A DNA stretch of 64,000 nucleotides. It comes from Variovorax gracilis (GTDB lineage Bacteria; Pseudomonadota; Gammaproteobacteria; Burkholderiales; Burkholderiaceae_C). The stretch is taken from the NCBI RefSeq assembly GCF_030317115.1, contig NZ_JASZYF010000011.1:124001-188000 (forward strand), read 5' to 3'. The notes under the pieces are model-generated. The model saw only the letters and a list, made by a program, of their open reading frames with translations. It was not told the DNA's origin and ran no database searches. The first letter of the stretch is position 1. Each line of letters begins with the position of its first letter. The position numbers and the translations under genes are program-made. Below are positions 1 through 9,141 of this stretch, piece by piece.

Positions 1-1312
1 GGGCCGCTTCGACGATCTTGCCGCAGATGATCTTCGCGTCGTTGGGCCGTTCCTGCAGGTAATCGGTCAGCAGGCGGCCGACGATGTCTTCCACCGGTGC
101 GCGCACCTCGCTCGACACCAGCTTGTCCTTGGTCTGGCTGGAGAACTTGGGCTCGGGCACTTTCACGCTCAGCACGCAGCACAGGCCTTCGCGCATGTCG
201 TCGCCGGTGACTTCGACCTTGGCCTTCTTGGCCAGCTCGTTCTCTTCGATGTACTTATTGATGACCCGGGTCATTGCGGCGCGCAGGCCGGTCAGGTGGG
301 TGCCGCCGTCGCGCTGCGGGATGTTGTTGGTGAAGCACAGCACCTGCTCGTTGTAGCCGCTGTTCCACTGCATCGCGACTTCGACGCCGATGTGCGTGCC
401 GGGAATCCCGCCGTAGGTGTCGGCCGGCTTCTCGCCCGTCGCATAGAAGACGTTGGGGTGAAGGACCGTCTTGCCCTTGTTGATGAACTCGACGAAGCCC
501 TTGACGCCGCCGGCGCCCGAGAAGTCGTCTTCCTTGCCGGTGCGCTCGTCGAGCAGCCGGATGCGCACGCCGTTGTTCAGGAAGCTCAGTTCGCGCAGGC
601 GCTTGCTCAGGATCTCATAGTGGAAATCGGCGTTTTCCTTGAAGATTTCCGTGTCGGGCAGGAAGTGCACCTCGGTGCCGCGCTTCTCGGTCTCACCGGT
701 TACCTTCATTGGCGACACCTCGACGCCATCGACCGTCTCGACGATGCGGTTCTGCACGAAGCCCTTGCTGAACTCCAGCGTGTGCACCTTGCCTTCGCGG
801 CGCACGGTGAGGCGCAGCATCTTGCTGAGCGCGTTCACGCAGCTCACGCCCACGCCGTGAAGGCCGCCGGAGACCTTGTAGCTGTTCTGGTTGAACTTGC
901 CGCCCGCGTGCAGTTCGGTGAGCGCGATCTCCGCCGCCGAGCGCTTGGGCTCGTGCTTGTCGTCCATCTTGACGCCGGTCGGGATGCCGCGGCCGTTGTC
1001 GGTGACGGAGATCGAGTTGTCGGTGTGGATCGTCACGACGATGTCGTCGCAGTACCCCGCCAGCGCTTCGTCGATCGAGTTGTCGACCACTTCGAACACC
1101 AGGTGGTGCAGGCCCGTGCCGTCGGACGTATCGCCGATATACATGCCAGGCCGCTTGCGCACGGCCTCCAGCCCTTCGAGGATCGTGATGGAGCCTTCGC
1201 CATAGGACGTGTCGGCAGCCGGCGGCGTCACCTCGATCGGAATCGCGCTATCGATTTCGGGTGTGTAGACCGGCTCGGTGTGCGGCACGTCCGGCTTGTT
1301 GTCTTCGCTCAT
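1..1312 (-). CDS. gyrB: DNA gyrase subunit B, N-terminal part (cut by window edge)
   Basis: ATPase subunit of DNA gyrase, which supercoils DNA with GyrA in the cytoplasm. About 437 residues are present; the C-terminal half lies beyond base 1. The GHKL ATPase motifs are clear: EVVDNSIDEA, TDNGRGIP and GGLHGVGVSCVNALS, followed by the transducer domain. The start at 1312 (MSEDNKPDV) is preferred because GAGAAAG sits just upstream; an in-frame ATG at 1327 would add MRKIL and has no ribosome site. It lies downstream of dnaN on the same strand, the usual dnaA-dnaN-gyrB order. Identification is secure. Confidence 0.98.
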   Translation of the reverse strand, partial: MSEDNKPDVPHTEPVYTPEIDSAIPIEVTPPAADTSYGEGSITILEGLEAVRKRPGMYIGDTSDGTGLHHLVFEVVDNSIDEALAGYCDDIVVTIHTDNSISVTDNGRGIPTGVKMDDKHEPKRSAAEIALTELHAGGKFNQNSYKVSGGLHGVGVSCVNALSKMLRLTVRREGKVHTLEFSKGFVQNRIVETVDGVEVSPMKVTGETEKRGTEVHFLPDTEIFKENADFHYEILSKRLRELSFLNNGVRIRLLDERTGKEDDFSGAGGVKGFVEFINKGKTVLHPNVFYATGEKPADTYGGIPGTHIGVEVAMQWNSGYNEQVLCFTNNIPQRDGGTHLTGLRAAMTRVINKYIEENELAKKAKVEVTGDDMREGLCCVLSVKVPEPKFSSQTKDKLVSSEVRAPVEDIVGRLLTDYLQERPNDAKIICGKIVEAA

Positions 1313-1357
1313 CAGAATCTTTCTCATCGGCAGCCTGCAGCTACCGCAATTTTCGGG

Positions 1358-1447
1358 AAATACCGCCAATCCGGCTCTGCCGGTCGGCTGGTATTGCCCC
1401 CTGCAAGGGGGTGGGCGGCCACACGAAGTGGGCAAGCCTGGGGGTTA
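1358..1447 (+). repeat. Dispersed palindromic intergenic repeat, copy A
   Basis: REP-like element between gyrB and dnaN. An imperfect long hairpin (AATACC... paired with ...GGTATT, about 1358-1396) is followed by a C-run/G-run stem (1397-1411) and the phrase ACACGAAGTG. Copies with the same order occur at 33061-33150 and, inverted and more diverged, at 39961-40040. The right end reaches the dnaN stop codon at 1445-1447. Confidence 0.75.
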
Positions 1448-2551
1448 GATGCGCATCGGCATGACCACGTACTTGAACGACGCGTTCTCCGGAATCGTCA
1501 TCAACACCGAGCTGTTGGAATCGGCGAAGTCCATCTTCACCATGTCCTGGCTCATGTTGGCGAGCGCATCGATCAGGTAGGTCACGTTGAAGCCGATCTC
1601 GATGGCGTCGCCGCCGTAGTCGATGTCGAGCTCATCTTGCGCTTCTTCCTGCTCGGCGTTGTTCGACGCGATGCGCAGGGTGCCGGGCTCGATGTTGAGC
1701 CGTACGCCCTTGAACTTCTCGCTGGTCAGGATCGCGGTGCGCTGCAGGCTGGCCAGCAGCGGCGCGCGACCCAGCGTCACGGTGTTCTTGTGGTTCTTGG
1801 GGATCACGCGGTTGTAGTCGGGGAACTTGCCCTCGACCAGCTTGGTGACGAACTCCATGCCGCCGAAGCTGAACTTGGCCTGGTTGTTCGCGAACTGCAT
1901 CTCGATCGCGCCCTCGGCGTCGGACAGCAGGCGCTGCATTTCCAGCACCGTCTTGCGCGGCAGGATGACTTCCTGGCGCGGCACTTCGACGTCGAGCGTG
2001 GCGGAGGCAAAGGCCAGGCGGTGGCCGTCGGTCGCCACCAGGCTCAGTTGCTTGCCTTCGGCCACGAACAGGATGCCGTTGAGGTAGTAGCGGATGTCGT
2101 GCACCGCCATCGCGAAGGACACCTGTCCCAGCAGGTCCTTGAGCGTCTTCTGCGGCACGCTGAACACGGGGCCGAAGTTGGCGGATTCCTGCACCAGCGG
2201 GAAGTCCTCGGCCGGAAGCGATTGCAGCGTGAAGCGGCTCTTGCCGCCCTTGAGCACCAGCTTGCTCGCGCTCGATTCGAGGCTCACCGTCTGGTCGGAG
2301 GGCATGGTGCGCAGGATGTCGATCAGCTTGCGCGCGCCGATGGTCGTCGTGAAGTTGCCGTCGTCGCCACCCAGCTCGGCGTGCGTGCGGATCTGGATCT
2401 CGAGGTCGCTGGTGGTGAGCTGCAGTTGTCCGCCGGTCTTGCGGATGAGCACGTTGGCCAGGATGGGCAGCGTGTGGCGCCGCTCCACGATACCCGCCAC
2501 CGACTGCAGCGCGCCGAGGACTTTGTCTTGTGTTGCCTTCAAAACGATCAT
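1445..2551 (-). CDS. dnaN: DNA polymerase III beta sliding clamp
   Basis: Ring-shaped processivity clamp that tethers DNA polymerase III and other partners to DNA. It is 368 residues, matching the family length of about 366, and is collinear from MIVLKATQDKVLGAL to the C-terminal VVMPMRI. It carries three repeated clamp folds and no signal peptide. The start at 2551 is preceded on the coding strand by GGAAGAGG, a good ribosome site. Its 5' leader is also the pyrimidine-rich, AT-rich flank of the origin element at 2555-2795, so dnaN transcription from the dnaA side would cross that element. Confidence 0.98.
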   Translation of the reverse strand: MIVLKATQDKVLGALQSVAGIVERRHTLPILANVLIRKTGGQLQLTTSDLEIQIRTHAELGGDDGNFTTTIGARKLIDILRTMPSDQTVSLESSASKLVLKGGKSRFTLQSLPAEDFPLVQESANFGPVFSVPQKTLKDLLGQVSFAMAVHDIRYYLNGILFVAEGKQLSLVATDGHRLAFASATLDVEVPRQEVILPRKTVLEMQRLLSDAEGAIEMQFANNQAKFSFGGMEFVTKLVEGKFPDYNRVIPKNHKNTVTLGRAPLLASLQRTAILTSEKFKGVRLNIEPGTLRIASNNAEQEEAQDELDIDYGGDAIEIGFNVTYLIDALANMSQDMVKMDFADSNSSVLMTIPENASFKYVVMPMRI

Positions 2552-2554
2552 GTC

Positions 2555-2795
2555 TTACCTCTTCCTTTATTTCTTTAATTCAAATTAGTAGTAGTAGATA
2601 AGGGACGCGCTGACCTGTGGACAGGGCGATTTTCCGCTTTCGTGACAGGCACTTGCCGCGTCCGGCAGGCTGTGCGCAGCCGCGCTCCGGTGCTGTCGCG
2701 CCGGGGCGAACAACTTCGCGCCGCGCGCCGGGCCTGTGGACAAGGCCCGCCTTGTGCCAGAACTGCTCACAGAGTTGTCCTTTGACAGCGGTTGG
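2555..2795. other. Chromosomal origin unwinding element (oriC), dnaN-dnaA gap
   Basis: Origin element with the bacterial basal-unwinding layout. A pyrimidine/AT-rich tract (2555-2585) is followed by four consecutive TAG trinucleotides (2586-2597, matching the DnaA-trio motif), a GC-rich spacer, and the DnaA-box-like TGTGGACAG at 2616-2624. A second box-like TGTGGACAA lies at 2735-2743. Between them are the palindrome GCTGTGCGCAGC (2669-2680) and GCGAACAACTTCG (2706-2718). Both boxes differ from TTATCCACA, read on the other strand. Assignment as oriC is inferred from these motifs and from position beside dnaA. The whole element is duplicated at 36884-37125. Confidence 0.8.
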
Positions 2796-2820
2796 CGAAT
2801 CTGCGTAGCGCCTTCATCCA

Positions 2821-4200
<1,380 letters not shown>

Positions 4201-4249
4201 GGGTGCTCTGAAAAGTGGTTTGTCCCTCAGCCATTTGTCGTGTTCGTGT

Positions 4250-4341
4250 TGTGGATAGTCGCACCCGCGATGCGCCCAGGATTCTAACTTGTCAAAAACT
4301 TATCCACACCATGTCAACGGAGGCCGAGAGGGTGTGGAAAC
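4250..4341. promoter_or_regulatory. DnaA boxes and dnaA promoter region
   Basis: The perfect DnaA box TTATCCACA is at 4300-4308, with a one-mismatch box read from TGTGGATAG at 4250-4258 and a weaker TGTGGAAAC at 4333-4341. On the minus strand TAGAAT (4286-4281) is a plausible -10 for dnaA, and the perfect box falls near its -35. This is the usual arrangement for DnaA autoregulation, and the boxes may also be a second half of a bipartite origin. The promoter call is by eye. Confidence 0.65.
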
Positions 4342-4350
4342 TGCCCGGGA

Positions 4351-4379
4351 TTGTCGTCGGCCCGAATGTTTGCGATAAT
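4351..4379 (+). promoter_or_regulatory. rpmH promoter
   Basis: TTGTCG (4351-4356) and GATAAT (4374-4379) are separated by 17 bp, a good sigma-70-type promoter about 95 bp before rpmH. It would drive rpmH-rnpA-yidD-yidC, which are closely packed. Confidence 0.6.
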
Positions 4380-4474
4380 CGCGGGTTTCCCTGAAAGCCT
4401 CTTTGTGTGTTTCGGGGTATCTCGGATCTCGCCGGGGAAAACTGCCGGCCAGCCGGTGAATCAGGAAAACCATC

Positions 4475-4609
4475 ATGAAACGCACTTACCAAGCATCCAA
4501 AGTCCGCCGCGCCCGTACCCACGGCTTTCTCGTCCGCATGAAGACCCGCGGCGGCCGTGCCGTCATCAACGCACGCCGCGCCAAGGGCCGCAAGCGCCTC
4601 GCCGTCTGA
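4475..4609 (+). CDS. rpmH: 50S ribosomal protein L34
   Basis: 44-residue, very basic ribosomal protein of the large subunit. It starts MKRTYQASKVRRARTHG and ends GRKRLAV, matching L34 over its full length. It is the first gene of the rpmH-rnpA-yidD-yidC cluster and divergent from dnaA. AGGAAAAC upstream (4463-4470) may serve as the ribosome site. Confidence 0.97.
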   Translation: MKRTYQASKVRRARTHGFLVRMKTRGGRAVINARRAKGRKRLAV

Positions 4610-4682
4610 CGGCACGCCGGCGCCGTTGCCAGTCATATCGCAACCGCCTTCACGCGCTGACGGCGACTTGCGGTTGGCTTCC

Positions 4683-5072
4683 ATGCAGCGGCTCAAGACC
4701 CGCGCGCAATTCCAGGCCGTACTCGCAGGTGCCACCGTGGCGCGCACAGCCCACTTCGCACTGCACCGTTGTGCGCTGGACGCCCCGTCCGGCGCCGCAC
4801 CCCTGTTCGAAAAGCAGGACGTGTGGCTCGGAGCCATGGTTCCCAAACGCTGGGCCCGCCGTGCGGTCACCCGCAACGCGATCAAACGCCAGATCTATAC
4901 CGTGAGCGCAGCCGCGTCCGAAGCTTCGTTGCCGCAGGCCGCGCACGTCGTGCGCCTGCGCGCGGGTTTCGATCGCAAGGAATTCGTGAGCGCGACGTCC
5001 GACAAACTGAAGGCCGCCGTCAGGGCCGAACTGCAGCAACTGCTGCAGCGGGCCGCCGCGGCGCGCGCATGA
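4683..5072 (+). CDS. rnpA: Ribonuclease P protein component
   Basis: Basic protein cofactor of RNase P, which trims 5' leaders from tRNA precursors. The chosen ATG gives 129 residues starting MQRLKTRAQFQAVLAG, the normal family N-terminus. A longer in-frame opening from 4557 would overlap rpmH and add an unrelated Pro/Ala-rich stretch. The family core is visible around WLGAMVPKRWARRAVTRNAIKRQ, the RNR motif region that contacts RNA. The stop overlaps the yidD start (ATGATG). Confidence 0.93.
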   Translation: MQRLKTRAQFQAVLAGATVARTAHFALHRCALDAPSGAAPLFEKQDVWLGAMVPKRWARRAVTRNAIKRQIYTVSAAASEASLPQAAHVVRLRAGFDRKEFVSATSDKLKAAVRAELQQLLQRAAAARA

Positions 5073-5359
5073 TGCGGCGCCTGCTCATCGGCCTCGTGAA
5101 GGCCTACCGACTGTTGCTGAGCCCCTGGCTCGGCCAGTCCTGCCGTTTCGAGCCCACCTGTTCCGTCTATGCCATCGCCGCGCTCGAGCAGCACGGCGCG
5201 GCCACCGGCAGCTATCTCACGCTGCGCCGGATCGCCCGATGCCAGCCCTGGTGCGATGGCGGCCATGATCCGGTCCCCCCGAAGGCACAGCGCCCGACTG
5301 CACGATCGGGTTCGCTGTTCGCCTTTCTTACTTCCGACGACAAGAAGTCTTCTTCATGA
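5069..5359 (+). CDS. yidD: Membrane protein insertion efficiency factor YidD
   Basis: 96-residue member of the YidD family, which assists YidC-dependent insertion of membrane proteins. The diagnostic segment LLSPWLGQSCRFEPTCS and the later RIARCQPWCDGGHDPVP with conserved cysteines are present. The N-terminus is an amphipathic helix (LLIGLVKAYRLLL). The start overlaps the rnpA stop and the gene ends 4 nt inside yidC, so the three are probably translationally coupled. Two adjacent ATGs (5069 and 5072) are both possible starts. Confidence 0.93.
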   Translation: MMRRLLIGLVKAYRLLLSPWLGQSCRFEPTCSVYAIAALEQHGAATGSYLTLRRIARCQPWCDGGHDPVPPKAQRPTARSGSLFAFLTSDDKKSSS

Positions 5360-7101
5360 ACGATATCCGCCGCACCATCCTGTGGGTGATTTTTGGTTTC
5401 TCGCTGGTGCTGCTGTGGGACCAATGGCAGGTCTACAACGGCCACAAGCCGACTTTCCTTCCTTCGACCCATACGGCCGCACCCGCGAACCAGCCGGTCG
5501 CGCCGGCTGCAACCTCCGCCAATGGCGTTCCCGCTGCTGCCGCGCCCGCAAGCGGTGCCGTGCCTGCGCAAGGCGTGGCCCCGGCCATCGGCGAGAAGGT
5601 GACTGTCTCCACTGACGTCTTCAAGGCGGTGATCGACGGCGAAGGCGGCACCCTGTCGGAACTGCAGTTGCTGAAATTCCTCGACCAGACCAACAACCAT
5701 GGGCTGGTCGAATGGTTCCGGCGCCTGGTCGGCCTTCCCGTCGCTGAAAACGAGGTCCGCCCCGTCACGCTGATGGAAAACGGCTCGCCCGCGACCCGCT
5801 ATGTCGCCCAGACCGGCCTGCTGAACACCATCGACACCGGTGATCGCTTCCCCAACCACCTGACGCTGATGACCGCGCGGCCCGGGCCGCGCCAGCTGGC
5901 CGACGGCCAGAACACCCTGGAAGTGGCCTTCGAGTCGCAGCCCGTGGGCGGCATGAAGTACGTCAAGACCTACGTGTTCCAGCGCGGCGACTACTCGATC
6001 CACGTCAAGCACCAGATCGTCAACGTGAGCGACCAGCCGCGCGACGCGCAGCTCTACCTGCAGTTCGTGCGCCACGGCACGGTGGCCGCCGGCACGATGT
6101 TCGGCACCAACACCTTCACCGGCCCGGCCATCTACACCGAACAGAAGAAGTTCCAGAAGATCGAGTTCTCGGCCATCGCCAAGGGCAAGGTCGAGTTGCC
6201 GGCCCCCGCCAACGACGGCTGGGTGGCGATGGTGCAGCACTACTTCGTGTCGGCCTGGTTGCTCAACGTGCCGGGCAGCGAGGCCATCAAGCGCGAATTC
6301 CGCGTGGCAGATCTCGGCAACAACCTGTTCTCGGTCGCGATGGTGCTCCAGGTGCCGAAGCTGGCGCCCGGTGCGGCGCACACGATCGAAAGCAACCTGT
6401 TCGCCGGCCCCGAGGAAGAAAAGAAGCTGGAAGCCATCGCCCCCGGCCTCGATCTCGTCAAGGACTACGGCATCTTCGCGATCATCTCCAAGCCGCTGTA
6501 CTGGCTGCTGAACCAGCTGCACGGCATCCTGGGCAACTGGGGCTGGGCGATCGTGGCCCTGGTGGTCCTGCTGAAGGCAGCCTTCTACTGGCTCAACGCC
6601 AAGGCCTACGCCAGCATGGCCAAGATGAAGGCCATCAATCCGAAGATCATGGAAATGCGCGAGCGGCTCAAGGACAAGCCGCAGGAAATGCAGCAGGAAA
6701 TGATGCGGATCTATCGCGAGGAGAAGGTCAACCCGATGGGTGGCTGCTTCCCGATCGTGATTCAGATCCCCGTGTTCATCGCGCTGTACTGGGTGCTGCT
6801 CTCGTCCGTCGAGATGCGCCACGCGCCCTGGATTCTCTGGATCCAGGATCTCTCGGCACCGGACCCGTGGTTCATCCTGCCCGTGGTGATGACCGCGACC
6901 TCGCTGTTCCAGACCTGGCTCAACCCGACGCCGCCGGACCCGATGCAGGCCAAGCTGATGTGGATCATGCCGCTGGCCTTCAGCGTGATGTTCATCTTCT
7001 TCCCGGCCGGCCTGGTGCTGTACTGGATCACCAACAACGTGCTGTCGATCGCTCAGCAGTGGTTCATCAACAAGCGCCTGGGCGTGCTTGGCAAGAAGTA
7101 G
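5356..7101 (+). CDS. yidC: Membrane protein insertase YidC
   Basis: Inner-membrane insertase and chaperone for membrane proteins. It is 581 residues, somewhat longer than E. coli YidC (548) because of an Ala/Pro-rich linker after the first membrane helix (residues about 6-22). The large periplasmic domain runs to about residue 370. The conserved C-terminal insertase core follows, with five membrane segments and the PMGGCFPIVIQIPVFIALY signature. The C-terminus is basic (KRLGVLGKK). A strong terminator follows at 7125. Confidence 0.97.
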   Translation: MNDIRRTILWVIFGFSLVLLWDQWQVYNGHKPTFLPSTHTAAPANQPVAPAATSANGVPAAAAPASGAVPAQGVAPAIGEKVTVSTDVFKAVIDGEGGTLSELQLLKFLDQTNNHGLVEWFRRLVGLPVAENEVRPVTLMENGSPATRYVAQTGLLNTIDTGDRFPNHLTLMTARPGPRQLADGQNTLEVAFESQPVGGMKYVKTYVFQRGDYSIHVKHQIVNVSDQPRDAQLYLQFVRHGTVAAGTMFGTNTFTGPAIYTEQKKFQKIEFSAIAKGKVELPAPANDGWVAMVQHYFVSAWLLNVPGSEAIKREFRVADLGNNLFSVAMVLQVPKLAPGAAHTIESNLFAGPEEEKKLEAIAPGLDLVKDYGIFAIISKPLYWLLNQLHGILGNWGWAIVALVVLLKAAFYWLNAKAYASMAKMKAINPKIMEMRERLKDKPQEMQQEMMRIYREEKVNPMGGCFPIVIQIPVFIALYWVLLSSVEMRHAPWILWIQDLSAPDPWFILPVVMTATSLFQTWLNPTPPDPMQAKLMWIMPLAFSVMFIFFPAGLVLYWITNNVLSIAQQWFINKRLGVLGKK

Positions 7102-7124
7102 GCGTCTTCCCCGACGTCTTGATC

Positions 7125-7149
7125 AAGGGCCGCGAAAGCGGCCCTTTTT
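7125..7149 (+). terminator. Rho-independent terminator after yidC
   Basis: Stem AAGGGCCGC (7125-7133), GAAA tetraloop, GCGGCCCTT (7138-7146), running into TTTTT. It separates the rpmH-yidC operon from mnmE. Confidence 0.88.
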
Positions 7150-7166
7150 GCTGAAAGAATCCCTTC

Positions 7167-8573
7167 ATGCTCGCGCGCACCACCGATCCGATCGTTGCCA
7201 TTGCCACGGCTTCCGGCCGCGGCGCCGTCGGGATCGTTCGGGTGTCCGGCGTGCAGATGGCGCCGCTCATCGCCGCGATCTGCGGTCGCCCGTTGAAGCC
7301 GCGAGAGGCCACCTACCTGCCCTTTCGCGATGCGCTGGGCGCACCTATCGACCACGGACTCGCCATCCACTTCCCGGCGCCGCACTCCTTCACCGGTGAA
7401 GACGTGTTCGAGTTGCAGGCGCACGGCGGCACGGTGGTGCTGCAATTGCTGCTCGCGCGCTGCCTGGAGGCGGCCGAGGAAGTCGATCTCGCCACCGGTC
7501 AGCCCCGCCTCGCAGGCTTGCGCGTGGCCGAGCCCGGCGAGTTCAGCCAGCGCGCCTTCCTCAACGGAAAGATCGACCTGGCCCAGGCCGAAGCAATTGC
7601 AGACTTGATCGACGCCAGCACCGAGGCCGCCGCCCGCAGCGCCGGCCGTTCGCTCTCGGGTGCGTTCTCGCAGGAAATCCACACCTTGCTCGATGCGCTC
7701 GTGCGGCTGCGGATGTTGGTCGAAGCCACCCTCGACTTCCCCGACGAGGAGATCGACTTCCTCCAGGAAGCCGATGCCATCGGCCAACTGGCGACGCTGA
7801 AGGTGCAGTTGGACGCGGTGCAGCAGCGCGCGCGCCAGGGCGCGCTGTTGCGCGAAGGCATCAAGGTCGTGATCGCAGGGCAGCCCAACGCGGGCAAGAG
7901 CTCCCTGCTCAATGCGCTGGCAGGCGCCGAGCTGGCCATCGTGAGTTCAGTCGCCGGCACCACGCGCGACGTGGTCTCGCAGACGATCCAGATCCAGGGC
8001 GTGCCCCTTCACGTGGTCGACACGGCGGGCCTGCGCGACAGCGTCGACGAGGTCGAGCAGATCGGCATCGCCCGCGCATGGGGGCAGATCGAGGGCGCGG
8101 ATGCCGTGCTGTTTCTCCACGACCTGACGCGTTCGGCTCTGGGCGACTACGCGGAGGCCGACGAGGAAATCGCGCGCCTGCTGGCGACCAGGTTGCCCGA
8201 CAGCGTGCCGGTGATCGACATCTGGAGCAAGTTCGACGCGGCGCCCCACGCCAACCCGGGATCCGGCATCAGCCTGTCCGCCAAGACCGGCTTCGGCATC
8301 GAGGCGCTGCGGCGCCGGCTGCTGGAAGTGGCGGGATGGCAATCCGTGCCGGAAGGCGTCTATCTCGCCAGGGCGCGCCATGTGCAGGCGCTGTCGCGCG
8401 TCGATCACCACATTACCGTGGCCGCTGAGCATCTGGCTGCGCGTGCCCAATCCCTGGATCTGCTGGCCGAGGAGCTGCGGCTCGCGCAGAACGCACTCAA
8501 TGAGATCACCGGCGAATTCGGCGCAGACGACCTGCTCGGGGTCATCTTTTCCCGCTTCTGTATTGGCAAATAA
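7167..8573 (+). CDS. mnmE: tRNA uridine-5-carboxymethylaminomethyl(34) synthesis GTPase MnmE
   Basis: GTPase that works with MnmG to modify the wobble uridine of some tRNAs. It is 468 residues. The N-terminal folate-binding domain (about 1-120) includes GRGAVGIVRVSG; a helical domain follows. The G domain has P-loop GQPNAGKSSLLNAL, switch AGTTRDVV and DTAGLRD. The C-terminal FCIGK carries the essential cysteine. The start at 7167 (MLARTTDPIVAIAT) matches the family. It lies downstream of yidC as in many proteobacteria. Confidence 0.97.
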   Translation: MLARTTDPIVAIATASGRGAVGIVRVSGVQMAPLIAAICGRPLKPREATYLPFRDALGAPIDHGLAIHFPAPHSFTGEDVFELQAHGGTVVLQLLLARCLEAAEEVDLATGQPRLAGLRVAEPGEFSQRAFLNGKIDLAQAEAIADLIDASTEAAARSAGRSLSGAFSQEIHTLLDALVRLRMLVEATLDFPDEEIDFLQEADAIGQLATLKVQLDAVQQRARQGALLREGIKVVIAGQPNAGKSSLLNALAGAELAIVSSVAGTTRDVVSQTIQIQGVPLHVVDTAGLRDSVDEVEQIGIARAWGQIEGADAVLFLHDLTRSALGDYAEADEEIARLLATRLPDSVPVIDIWSKFDAAPHANPGSGISLSAKTGFGIEALRRRLLEVAGWQSVPEGVYLARARHVQALSRVDHHITVAAEHLAARAQSLDLLAEELRLAQNALNEITGEFGADDLLGVIFSRFCIGK

Positions 8574-8658
8574 GCGCCAACAATGTGAGTTTGTGTGATA
8601 TGTGTCACCACTCATTTGCGGTTTCGCGGATACTCGCACCACAGCAGGGCTTACAACA

Positions 8659-9126
8659 ATGTCATCCAGCATTCAGGATCTTTGCCGCGCCGTCGCGCAA
8701 AACACCAGCTATGACGCCTTTGCGCCGGCGTTCAACGCGCAGCAATGGGAAACACTGGCCGGCTACCTGCAGCCCTTCGACCTGTCGGCGGGACAGGTGC
8801 TGATCGACCAGGGCGCGAACGACCGTACCCTCTTCTTCATCGAAAGCGGCGCGCTCAGCGTCCATCTGATCGGCGACAGGGGCCAGATGCAACTGGCGAT
8901 CCTCAACCCCGGATCGGTGGTCGGCGAAGGCGCGTTCTTCTCGCGCCTCCCGCGTTCTGCCAATGTGGTGGCGACGGGCTCTGCCCGCGTCTGGCGGCTC
9001 ACCGCCATTCGCTTCGCCGAAATGTCGAACCGCCAGCCGACTCTGGCCCTCGAACTCGCCATGGCTCTCGGCGCCGTGATCGCGAGGCGCATGGTGAACA
9101 AGCCCAAGCGGGTCGCAGTGACCTGA
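8659..9126 (+). CDS. Cyclic nucleotide-binding domain protein
   Basis: 155 residues with a single Crp-type beta-roll sensor domain (about 38-150). The core phrases LIDQGANDRTLFFIESGALSVHL and NPGSVVGEGAFFSRLPRSANVVA are the usual cNMP-fold elements. No helix-turn-helix follows, so this is a stand-alone sensor rather than a Crp-type regulator. The start at 8659 (MSSSIQDLCRAV) is chosen over an upstream in-frame opening. The zinc-ribbon gene follows after 15 nt and is probably co-transcribed. Ligand and partner are unknown. Confidence 0.8.
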   Translation: MSSSIQDLCRAVAQNTSYDAFAPAFNAQQWETLAGYLQPFDLSAGQVLIDQGANDRTLFFIESGALSVHLIGDRGQMQLAILNPGSVVGEGAFFSRLPRSANVVATGSARVWRLTAIRFAEMSNRQPTLALELAMALGAVIARRMVNKPKRVAVT

Positions 9127-9141
9127 GCGCAGGCCCCCAAG

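Noticed and set aside
296..2578. Very long open frame on the plus strand opposite gyrB and dnaN
   Set aside because: It mirrors two certain genes on the minus strand; high GC leaves antisense frames open. Its His/Ala/Arg/Val-rich product has no domain.
4557..4682. Longer N-terminus for RnpA
   Set aside because: It overlaps rpmH and adds a Pro/Ser/Ala stretch unlike the family; ATG 4683 gives the normal start.
5212..6822. Long minus-strand frame opposite yidC
   Set aside because: Shadow of yidC, with typical antisense composition and no motif or ribosome site.
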